From Clostridia bacterium (GTDB lineage: Bacteria; Bacillota; Clostridia; DUPQ01), in contig JAUUZV010000138.1 of the NCBI GenBank assembly GCA_030592085.1, positions 1 to 6,909 of the forward strand: DNA of 6,909 nt, written 5' to 3'. Of the stretch, positions 1-5,056 are shown piece after piece. Position 1 is the first letter of the stretch, and every line of letters begins with the position of its first letter. Below the pieces are notes generated by a model that was given only the letters and a program-made list of their open reading frames with translations, did no database searches and had not been told where the DNA came from. The translations under genes were made by a program, and so were the position numbers.

Positions 1-1
1 G

Positions 2-148
2 TTCTTTAGAAATGACTCATTTATAACTATACAACAGCAATTTATATTATCGTTTTTTGAAAATAGTTTAAATGATGAAACAAATAGTTATCAACATATT
101 GTGAATCAGTATGAAAATGATATAATAACAGTTAGAAGAGGTGAATAA
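2..148 (+). CDS. C-terminal 48 residues of an unrecognised protein (5' truncated by window edge)
   Basis: The frame starting at base 2 is open to a TAA at 146-148 and contains no methionine, so the start must lie to the left of the window. The visible tail (FFRNDSFITIQQQ... ending TVRRGE) is polar and rich in Asn, Gln and Glu, with no motif I recognise, so no function is offered. Its last codons contain the AGAGGTGA ribosome site of the next gene, whose ATG begins two bases after this stop. That spacing is typical of genes in one operon and is the main reason to believe the frame. The other two forward frames meet stops early. Confidence 0.55.
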   Translation, partial: FFRNDSFITIQQQFILSFFENSLNDETNSYQHIVNQYENDIITVRRGE

Positions 149-149
149 A

Positions 150-269
150 ATGAAAAATATGTTTCAAGAAAATAAATGGCAAAAAATCCAAAAAGTTAAA
201 AAAAAGAAGGCTGCTGCAAAAAAGCCTGAAGAAAAGAAAGAAGAAGTAACAAAGAAAGAGGAAAAATAG
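150..269 (+). CDS. Small lysine/glutamate-rich protein, 39 aa
   Basis: A short ORF begins at ATG 150, preceded by a good Shine-Dalgarno sequence (AGAGGTGA, about 5 bases upstream) that sits over the end of the preceding gene. It ends at TAG 267-269, which is itself part of the AGGAGA ribosome site of the next gene. The protein is 39 residues, of which 15 are Lys and 7 are Glu. A short N-terminal part (MKNMFQENKWQKIQ) is followed by a KKKKAAAKKPEEKKEE-type tail. There is no signal peptide, hydrophobic segment or known domain. It is probably disordered and strongly basic, and could bind nucleic acid or acidic partners, but that is inference from composition only. The translation signals on both sides make it more likely than not to be expressed. 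Confidence 0.6.
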   Translation: MKNMFQENKWQKIQKVKKKKAAAKKPEEKKEEVTKKEEK

Positions 270-281
270 GAGAAACAATTT

Positions 282-683
282 ATGATAAGATGGATTGTAG
301 TTTTCATAGTAACTTTTATCATTTATATGGTAATTGATTTGATGTGGCTTGGAATAATTGCAAAAAAACTTTATCGCAAACATTTAGGTTACTTAATGGC
401 TAAGAAACATAATATGTTAGTCACAGTTGTTTTTTATATAGTTTTTGTTATTGGATTACTGTTTTTCGTTATCTATCCAGCCATAATCAAACAAAGTTTA
501 GTTTATACTATTTTTGCAGGTTATTTCTTTGGCTTAGTTACATATGGAACATATGGTCTTACAAATTTTGCGACTATAAAAATGTGGCCAATTAAAATCA
601 CAATAATTGATTTGATTTGGGGTAGTTCATTATGTGGATTAACCTCTTTGATTAGTTTTCTAATATTTAAAAATTATCTCTAA
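282..683 (+). CDS. DUF2177 family integral membrane protein
   Basis: This 133-residue protein matches the DUF2177 family from memory. It has the early D-x-x-WLG motif followed by a K-x-LYRKHLG stretch (residues about 19-36), and the central YGTYGLTNFATIKMWP block followed by IIDLIWG (about 89-114). Four membrane segments are visible, near residues 4-23, 45-68, 71-95 and 105-130. The length is normal for the family and the protein appears complete. Members are widespread but their biochemical role is unknown, so no function is assigned. The start at 282 has AGGAGA 8 bases upstream, overlapping the stop of the lysine-rich ORF, which suggests co-transcription with it. The gene ends 9 bp from the stop of the convergent glycosyltransferase gene. 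Confidence 0.85.
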   Translation: MIRWIVVFIVTFIIYMVIDLMWLGIIAKKLYRKHLGYLMAKKHNMLVTVVFYIVFVIGLLFFVIYPAIIKQSLVYTIFAGYFFGLVTYGTYGLTNFATIKMWPIKITIIDLIWGSSLCGLTSLISFLIFKNYL

Positions 684-692
684 TTAGCAAGT

Positions 693-1850
693 TCACTTTC
701 TAATATCTCTTAATATATCTTGATATTTCTCATTAACTTCATCAACTATATTTTCCCAGCTTTTATAAATAGTTATATAAGCATTTTCACCAATTTGTTT
801 TAATTTAATCTTATTTTTAACTGACTGTTTTATTACTTTCACAAAGCATTCCACATTATTATCGCATAAATATCCATTTCTCTCATGAGTAATACCTTCT
901 GCAGCATTTGAATCTCTTATTAAAATTGCAGGTGTTTTCATTGCAGCAGCCTCTTTTAACACAATTGGTGCATTATCATATACTGAAGGGAAAATAAATA
1001 GGTCAGCTCTGGCAAATAAACTTTTCAAATCATCACGATTCGTTATAACTCCAACATATATAATATAGTCCTCTATTCCAAGTTCTTTGATTAAATTGAA
1101 AAAATCTTTTTTTGCGTTTCCTTCTCCAGCAATTAATATTTTACATTTAAAGTCTGCAGTCTTTAAACTAGCGATAGCTTCAGCTATTAATTTTATGTTT
1201 TTTTGCCAAATAATTTGCCCTGTGTAGAGTAATACTAATTCTTCATTATTAATATTATATTTTTCATTTACTCTCCTACATCTTTTATCATAATCATTAG
1301 GATAAGTAAAATCTGTACCATTTGGGATAATATCAATATACCCACTGTACCCATAGCTTTTCAGTGTATTTGCGCTTCCTTTACTAACTGCCCATACATA
1401 ATCAACTGAGTTATAAAACTCAATAGTTTTCTCTAATGCAAATTTAGATAAACTTTCACTTTTTAATTCTTCTTTAAAATCATCATATAACTTAGAATGA
1501 AAAGTTGTAATAATAGGAACTTTTTTTTTCTTTGCTATTCCCATAGCAAAAGCCCCTGCTGAAAAAGGTGAATGTGTATGTACAATATCAAAATCAATAT
1601 TGTACAAATCTTTTCGTACTTTACTGCTTAATAATGGTAAACCTAACCGATATGGTTTCTTAAAAAGCAATGGGACTGACAAATATCTATATACAGTAAA
1701 CTCTTCATTATCTTCATGCTTAGGGAAAGATGGAGTAATTACATAACTTTTCCCATGTTTTTTATTTAACCAATAAGCATAATTTTTCACCACATTAGCA
1801 ACCCCATCCATAATAGGAGGGAAAGAATCATTAAACTGTCCAGTAATCAT
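693..1850 (-). CDS. GT4-type glycosyltransferase, possibly a diacylglycerol glucosyltransferase
   Basis: This complete 385-residue GT-B fold enzyme should transfer a sugar from a nucleotide-sugar donor to a lipid or glycan acceptor at the cytoplasmic membrane face. The N-terminal acceptor half starts with DSFPPIMDGVANVV (8-21) and contains DIVHTHSPFSAG (88-99) and TTFHSK (115-120), both typical of glycolipid-type GT4 enzymes. The C-terminal donor half begins near residue 205 with LLYTGQIIWQKN. The EX7E region reads D292...E300 (YDNAPIVLKEAA), so the first Glu is Asp, and is followed by the SNAAEGITHERNGYL donor-loop region. The start at 1850 has AAAGGAG 6 bases upstream. The gene has its own promoter (1877-1905) and is probably monocistronic. 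The exact acceptor cannot be read from the sequence; diacylglycerol is a family-based guess and a polysaccharide acceptor is equally possible. Confidence 0.85.
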   Translation of the reverse strand: MITGQFNDSFPPIMDGVANVVKNYAYWLNKKHGKSYVITPSFPKHEDNEEFTVYRYLSVPLLFKKPYRLGLPLLSSKVRKDLYNIDFDIVHTHSPFSAGAFAMGIAKKKKVPIITTFHSKLYDDFKEELKSESLSKFALEKTIEFYNSVDYVWAVSKGSANTLKSYGYSGYIDIIPNGTDFTYPNDYDKRCRRVNEKYNINNEELVLLYTGQIIWQKNIKLIAEAIASLKTADFKCKILIAGEGNAKKDFFNLIKELGIEDYIIYVGVITNRDDLKSLFARADLFIFPSVYDNAPIVLKEAAAMKTPAILIRDSNAAEGITHERNGYLCDNNVECFVKVIKQSVKNKIKLKQIGENAYITIYKSWENIVDEVNEKYQDILRDIRK

Positions 1851-1876
1851 AATAATCTCCTTTAATTGGCAAACTT

Positions 1877-1905
1877 ATTATATAGTTTTCATTTTTCTAA
1901 TACAA
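1877..1905 (-). promoter_or_regulatory. Sigma-A-type promoter of the glycosyltransferase gene
   Basis: Read on the minus strand, TTGTAT (1900-1905) is separated by exactly 17 bases from a consensus TATAAT (1877-1882). This places the transcription start near 1870 and gives a short leader of about 20 bases containing the AAAGGAG ribosome site. The -35 box is weak but the spacing and -10 are ideal. A tandem heptamer CATTAAT (1931-1944, + strand) lies about 25 bp upstream of the -35 box and could be a binding site, but it is AT-rich and may be chance. Confidence 0.65.
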
Positions 1906-1943
1906 CCTTCTTAACTGATTATTAATAAAACATTAATCATTAA

Positions 1944-2228
1944 TTATACCTTTCTCATTTGATATATTATCTTTTTGATACTATCCTTTGACAGATGAAA
2001 TAATTGGGCAATTTGTTCCATTGATTGTCCATGAAGGTACTGTTTATAAATCTTGTTGTTTCTATTAATTAAATATTCCTTAGTCCCATTTTTTTCTCCC
2101 CAACCTACCCGCTCTTGTTGATTAGCTGGAATATATATGTTTTCTCCTGTTATGTATTGTTGTATCTGTTTTAATAATTTAGAAGGTAAAATGTCTTTAC
2201 CATTTTTATATGTCAAAATATTCTCCAT
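1944..2228 (-). CDS. CD3324 family (Mor-like) helix-turn-helix protein
   Basis: With the ATG at 2228 this is a 94-residue protein resembling CD3324-family proteins, which are related to the Mor transcription activator group. Family hallmarks seen are DILPSKLLKQIQQYI (12-26), G-x-x-IYIP (28-34), WGEKNGTKEYLINRNNKIY (43-61) and a C-terminal helix-turn-helix, SMEQIAQLFHLSKDSIKKII (69-88). It is probably a small DNA-binding regulator; its targets are unknown. The frame is open further upstream to a GTG at 2261, but those extra 11 hydrophobic residues (IIVFFVF) would be encoded across a terminator-like hairpin and do not fit the family, so I prefer 2228. The start lacks a convincing Shine-Dalgarno sequence, which is unusual here. 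The long leader upstream suggests regulated expression, possibly autoregulation through the 26-bp palindrome. Confidence 0.75.
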   Translation of the reverse strand: MENILTYKNGKDILPSKLLKQIQQYITGENIYIPANQQERVGWGEKNGTKEYLINRNNKIYKQYLHGQSMEQIAQLFHLSKDSIKKIIYQMRKV

Positions 2229-2243
2229 TTCATTTTCAAATAC

Positions 2244-2268
2244 AAAAAACACGATAATCACATCGTGT
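2244..2268 (-). terminator. Attenuator-like hairpin with T6 just before the CD3324-type gene
   Basis: On the minus strand ACACGAT (2262-2268) and ATCGTGT (2249-2255) form a 7-bp stem with a 6-base loop. The last base of the stem begins a run of six T (2244-2249). That is the layout of an intrinsic terminator, and it ends only 15 bases before the preferred start of the downstream gene. The stem is short with three G-C pairs, so termination would be partial. A competing stem between 2279-2285 (TAATCAT) and 2256-2261 plus one base (GTGATTA) is possible, but weak. Confidence 0.5.
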
Positions 2269-2319
2269 AAATAAGTAAATGATTAACTTTTCCTCGCCAC
2301 AAATGTAGCTTATATTAAA

Positions 2320-2349
2320 TTAAGTGGAAATCACCTGTATACTATTCAT
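2320..2349 (-). CDS. Putative leader peptide MNSIQVIST upstream of the CD3324-type gene
   Basis: A nearly perfect Shine-Dalgarno sequence (AAGGAGGT, 2358-2365) stands 9 bases before an ATG that opens only nine codons (MNSIQVIST) before TAA. A strong ribosome site in front of such a short frame, about 25 bases after a promoter and about 50 bases before an intrinsic-terminator-like hairpin, is the layout of a leader peptide. No amino-acid bias is seen that would name an inducer. It could alternatively be the remnant of a decayed gene start. Confidence 0.35.
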   Translation of the reverse strand: MNSIQVIST

Positions 2350-2369
2350 TGAAAATTACCTCCTTTTTT

Positions 2370-2395
2370 AGTTGGTAATAATATTATAACCAACT
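2370..2395. repeat. 26-bp near-perfect palindrome overlapping promoter P2 (candidate operator)
   Basis: The arms AGTTGGT (2370-2376) and ACCAACT (2389-2395) flank a self-complementary core ATAATATTAT (2378-2387). The only mismatch in the dyad is the A/A pair at 2377 and 2388. The palindrome contains the consensus -10 box of P2 and the expected transcription start, so a dimeric repressor bound here would block transcription. No T-run follows on either strand, so a terminator role is unlikely. The cognate regulator is not identified; the adjacent CD3324-type protein is one candidate. Confidence 0.65.
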
Positions 2396-2411
2396 CACGT
2401 GTTTTAAGCAA
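2383..2411 (-). promoter_or_regulatory. Promoter P2 for the CD3324-type leader
   Basis: On the minus strand TTGCTT (2406-2411) is followed after 17 bases by a consensus TATAAT (2383-2388), giving a start near 2376. The -35 box is weak and sits on the T-rich tail of the upstream terminator, while the -10 lies inside the 26-bp palindrome. A promoter with a poor -35, an ideal -10 and a dyad over the start suggests a controlled promoter, possibly needing an activator or held by a repressor. Confidence 0.55.
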
Positions 2412-2443
2412 ATAAAAGGCGACTAAGCTATAGCCGCCTTTTT
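2410..2443 (-). terminator. Intrinsic terminator, apparently bidirectional
   Basis: AAAAGGCG (2414-2421) pairs with CGCCTTTT (2435-2442). After one A/C mismatch, CTA (2423-2425) pairs with TAG (2431-2433), giving a stem of up to 11 pairs. On the minus strand the tail reads TTTTATTT; on the plus strand it reads TTTTT. It should end transcripts from P1 and probably also readthrough from the pepC operon, because no other terminator is seen after the pepC stop. The symmetric A and T tracts mean it could also stop a plus-strand transcript, although no plus-strand gene is visible nearby. Confidence 0.8.
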
Positions 2444-2524
2444 GAAGTCTTGATTATCTCAAGACCACCTCGTTACTTATAATCATTTCATCACTCCTTT
2501 CATTTAGGATTTTTGTATATATAC
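2411..2524 (-). ncRNA. Putative short transcript of about 110 nt with mini-ORF and two hairpins
   Basis: Promoter P1 and the terminator at 2410-2443 delimit a short minus-strand RNA starting near 2524. It carries a ribosome site, a 10-codon ORF and, over the stop codon of that ORF, a hairpin with a 7-bp perfect stem (GTCTTGA 2459-2465 with TCAAGAC 2447-2453, loop GATAA, plus a G-U pair at the base). It may be a small RNA, a leader of an attenuation system, or the remnant of a small toxin gene. The sequence matches no RNA family I can name, so this is an inferred transcription unit. Confidence 0.4.
2454..2486 (-). CDS. Putative 10-residue leader peptide MIISNEVVLR
   Basis: ATG 2486 follows AAAGGAG (2494-2500) at a spacing of 7 bases and opens ten codons before TAA, which lies in the loop of the 2446-2466 hairpin. 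A ribosome at the end of this frame would therefore melt that hairpin just before the terminator, a plausible attenuation mechanism. Two other ATGs nearby (2503 and 2491) open only six and two codons and overlap the same site. No codon bias points to a particular amino acid. The peptide may be merely a consequence of a strong ribosome site in a short RNA. Confidence 0.35.
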   Translation of the reverse strand: MIISNEVVLR

Positions 2525-2527
2525 AAA
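2512..2527. repeat. 16-bp perfect palindrome at the P1 transcription start
   Basis: TTTGTATATATACAAA is perfectly self-complementary. It lies just downstream of the P1 -10 box and covers the predicted start point near 2524, a classic repressor position. As RNA it could also form a small 5' hairpin. It is made only of A/T plus one G-C pair per arm, so chance cannot be excluded in such AT-rich DNA. Confidence 0.45.
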
Positions 2528-2530
2528 TCA

Positions 2531-2559
2531 AGTATAATAAAGGAGTAGTTATATATCAA
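2531..2559 (-). promoter_or_regulatory. Strong sigma-A-type promoter P1 downstream of pepC
   Basis: On the minus strand TTGATA (2554-2559) and TATACT (2531-2536) are separated by 17 bases. Each differs from consensus at one position, making this the best-looking promoter in the window. It begins 30 bp after the pepC stop and is followed by the short terminated unit rather than directly by a normal gene. Confidence 0.65.
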
Positions 2560-2588
2560 GATAATAAATAATTATATAAATATTTACC

Positions 2589-3923
2589 TTATTTTGCTAA
2601 AGATCCCATTGGGTCCCAAGGGTTTAATTCCACTAATTTTTCATCAAGAACACTTAATAAATCTTTTGATAAATGCTTTTTGTGGATGGCTACTTCATAC
2701 ATGTACTCATCAAACCACTCATCTGTCATTGTAAAGTATCCTTTTTTCCCTCTCTTATCTCCCCAACTATTTTCTACCTTCCATCTATTAATCGTTCCAT
2801 CAGTTTGAATGTTAACTCCAGTAAAAACCATGGCATGTGTTAATACACTTTCAGCATAATCTAATCTATTTGCTTTACTCATTGCAAATGGTGTGTTCAG
2901 TGGAAGTTCAAAATTATAGACTCCCATACTCATAACTCCATCTTCTGAATTACTCATCTGACCAACATCACAACCAAACCAAGTTGGTTCATCATCTAGT
3001 AATTGTTTTTTTGTTAATTGTTTCATTGTGTCGATATTTACATTTAAGTACTTGATTTTTTCACCTTCAAATACATTTCCTAAGTACTTTACAGTATAAA
3101 CACGATTAAACGGTTTATCTACTGTTGGAGCATTTATGATTGAAACATAATCATCTAGATTTACTTTCACAACATCACTAAAAAATTGTAAACTATTCAT
3201 ATTCTCAGTAAGATGATATTTTCCATCTTTGTCAGTATATTCAAAATCAAAAGTATCAATTGGTTTAGATAGAAATTTGCACAGCATATCATAGATTGTT
3301 TGAACCATTTTTATTTTTTCATTCCGTAATTCTTCAATGGAAACATCGCTTAAATGTTTTTCTCGCAAAGTACATGCAAATTCTCGTAATTTAACAATAA
3401 GTAATTTATTCATCATACGTGAATTACTACTATGAAAAGACTCTGGCATTACATCTTTTGGAATAACACCATATTTTTTTACTAAGTTACTAAACATATC
3501 CCACTGTCCACCATCTTCTACTATATGAGTTAGTAGGTGATTAATAGTTCTTGAGCTAGTTTCTAAGTCAAGGGTATCTAAGATGCTTTCTAAAAAATAA
3601 TTAGCTTTTTCTAATTTGTCGTAAAACATTAAATAACTTTGTGACAATTCAAAGTCTTTAATATCTAGTTTTTTCTCAATTTCATGTCTAAATAAATTTA
3701 ATCCTGCAAATAACCAGCATCGACCACTTGAATTTTGTGCAGTAACTTTACTTGTTTTTATCTCCTTTGAAAACGCCATTTTTGTTTGATAACTATCGTT
3801 AAATACTTTTGCTACTTTTAAAATACCAACACTTGTTATAGCATTCATATATGCTGTGTTATTTGAGTTTTCTAAAAACTGTTCACCAAAATTTCTTACT
3901 TGCTCTTTTGTTAATTCTTTCAT
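2589..3923 (-). CDS. pepC: Cysteine aminopeptidase C (bleomycin hydrolase family, peptidase C1B)
   Basis: This 444-residue cytoplasmic peptidase belongs to the papain-like C1B family, whose members form hexameric aminopeptidases that trim N-terminal residues from peptides. The oxyanion Gln63 and nucleophile Cys69 lie in AQNSSGRCWLFAGLN; the catalytic His363 is in THAMVFTGVN and Asn385 in VENSWGDKRG, so the triad is intact. The length is normal, and the C-terminus NPWDPMGSLAK is the family's conserved end, which reaches into the active-site cleft. The start at 3923 has AAAGGAG (3929-3935) overlapping the stop of the aldo/keto reductase gene 10 bp upstream, so the two are translated from one message. 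It is the last gene of the operon. Its presence behind signalling genes is unusual, since pepC is usually thought of as a housekeeping nutritional peptidase. Confidence 0.95.
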   Translation of the reverse strand: MKELTKEQVRNFGEQFLENSNNTAYMNAITSVGILKVAKVFNDSYQTKMAFSKEIKTSKVTAQNSSGRCWLFAGLNLFRHEIEKKLDIKDFELSQSYLMFYDKLEKANYFLESILDTLDLETSSRTINHLLTHIVEDGGQWDMFSNLVKKYGVIPKDVMPESFHSSNSRMMNKLLIVKLREFACTLREKHLSDVSIEELRNEKIKMVQTIYDMLCKFLSKPIDTFDFEYTDKDGKYHLTENMNSLQFFSDVVKVNLDDYVSIINAPTVDKPFNRVYTVKYLGNVFEGEKIKYLNVNIDTMKQLTKKQLLDDEPTWFGCDVGQMSNSEDGVMSMGVYNFELPLNTPFAMSKANRLDYAESVLTHAMVFTGVNIQTDGTINRWKVENSWGDKRGKKGYFTMTDEWFDEYMYEVAIHKKHLSKDLLSVLDEKLVELNPWDPMGSLAK

Positions 3924-3933
3924 CTTTTCTCCT

Positions 3934-5046
3934 TTATCTATTTGTTAATACAGAATGTGCTTTTTTTAATTCTTCTGGGATGTCAATTGATTGAGGACAA
4001 TGAACTTTACAAACTCCACAATCAACACATTTATCAGCTCCATTCCCACTAAACATTAATGAATCTTTATATACAAGTTTATCAATAAAATGATTACTCA
4101 TCATTGATACACTATTGTATAGCTTAAAAACTTCAGGGATATTTACATCATATGGACATGGCATACAATAACCACAACTTGTACAATTAACAGCATTTTT
4201 CTTTTCAAATATCTCTCTTACTTGTGTCATTAAAAATAAATCTTCTTTTGACATGCAATCATATTCCCCTTGTTCAAATATAGCTAAATTTTGTTTTAAT
4301 TGTTCAAGAGTGCTAACACCGCTAAGTATCACATCTGCTTCTCTAAGGCTATACAACCAGCGAAAAGCCCACTCAATTAATAAACGTTTTGTTGGATATT
4401 CATCTAATAACTTGTCTATCTCAGTTGGATAATTGGTTATAAGATGCCCTCCTCTTAAAGGTTCCATAACGACAGTAGCAGCACCTTTATTATGTGCATA
4501 AACAAGACCATCTAAACCTGCTTGTTGGAATTCATCAAGTATATTAAGCTGTACTTGTGCCATTTCCCAATCGAAAGCATCAAATATTTCTTTAAATAAT
4601 TCATTTGTGCCATGAAAAGAAAACGCCTTATGCCTAATTTTCCCTTTTTTAACCATTTTATCTAAGAAAGTAAATCCGTCATACTTAAGAACACTTTCGT
4701 AATTTTGTGATCCTAAACTATGAAGCAAGTATAAATCAACATAATCAGTTTTTAACCTTATTAACTCTTCATCAAGATATTTTTCAAAATCATCATATTT
4801 TTTGACATCCCAAACTGGGCTTTTTGTAGCAATTATCGCCTTATTCCTATAACCACCTTGTAACGCAATACCTAGTTTTTCTTCACTATCTTTGTAAATG
4901 TATGCTGTATCAAGATAATTAATACCATTATCTAAAGCATATCTAACTAGTTGACTAGTTTCCTCTTGCGATTTAGGAAATCTCATACATCCAAGTCCAA
5001 ATCGTGCTGCTTTTAATTGTGTTTTACCAAATTTTACTTTCTGCAT
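3934..5046 (-). CDS. Aldo/keto reductase with C-terminal 2x[4Fe-4S] ferredoxin-like domain
   Basis: This 370-residue protein joins an aldo/keto reductase TIM barrel (about 1-280) to a C-terminal iron-sulfur segment, the arrangement of COG1453-type oxidoreductases. The barrel tetrad is present: Asp46 and Tyr51 in DTAYIY, Lys75 in ATKSP and His109 in YLLHS. The iron-sulfur part has CTSCGYCMPCP (Cys288, 291, 294, 297) and CVDCGVCKVHCP (Cys340, 343, 346, 350), enough ligands for two 4Fe-4S clusters. It probably transfers electrons between NAD(P)H, the clusters and an unknown carbonyl or other substrate in the cytoplasm, as expected for an anaerobe or facultative anaerobe. AAAGAGGG over the stop of the preceding gene serves as ribosome site, with a 10-bp gap on both sides. 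The substrate cannot be deduced. Confidence 0.92.
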   Translation of the reverse strand: MQKVKFGKTQLKAARFGLGCMRFPKSQEETSQLVRYALDNGINYLDTAYIYKDSEEKLGIALQGGYRNKAIIATKSPVWDVKKYDDFEKYLDEELIRLKTDYVDLYLLHSLGSQNYESVLKYDGFTFLDKMVKKGKIRHKAFSFHGTNELFKEIFDAFDWEMAQVQLNILDEFQQAGLDGLVYAHNKGAATVVMEPLRGGHLITNYPTEIDKLLDEYPTKRLLIEWAFRWLYSLREADVILSGVSTLEQLKQNLAIFEQGEYDCMSKEDLFLMTQVREIFEKKNAVNCTSCGYCMPCPYDVNIPEVFKLYNSVSMMSNHFIDKLVYKDSLMFSGNGADKCVDCGVCKVHCPQSIDIPEELKKAHSVLTNR

Positions 5047-5056
5047 ATTTCCCTCT

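Larger units (their letters stand above)
2229..2588 (-). other. Regulatory intergenic region with two tandem promoter-leader units
   Basis: This 360-bp stretch between pepC and the CD3324-type gene has no long coding frame, yet almost every part has structure when read on the minus strand. From upstream to downstream it contains promoter P1 (2531-2559), a 16-bp palindrome (2512-2527), ribosome site AAAGGAG (2494-2500), a 10-codon ORF (2454-2486), a hairpin (2446-2466) and a terminator (2410-2443). It continues with promoter P2 (2383-2411), a 26-bp palindrome (2370-2395), a near-perfect ribosome site (2359-2366), a 9-codon ORF (2320-2349) and a hairpin followed by six T (2244-2268). The only part left without a visible element is about 2269-2319. 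Confidence 0.6.

Noticed and set aside
132..383. Minus-strand ORF of 83 codons, rich in Phe and Leu
   Set aside because: It is the antisense shadow of the lysine-rich small ORF (AAA/AAG read as TTT/CTT) and of the DUF2177 start. It has no ribosome site and opposes better-supported genes.
1915..1943. Possible terminator after the CD3324-type gene
   Set aside because: The only pairing is between short AT-only runs such as TGATTAAT and ATTAATAATCA with a bulge; there is no G-C stem and no proper T-run.
2269..2319. Frame-matched residue of a longer upstream coding region for the CD3324-type gene
   Set aside because: In-frame stops occur at the TAA near 2283 and further upstream, no start with a ribosome site exists, and the protein already has its full family length from 2228.
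2533..2545. Plus-strand TATAAT followed by AAAGGAG
   Set aside because: There is no usable -35 box at the right distance and no ATG with an open frame after it. It is the reverse of the P1 promoter region.
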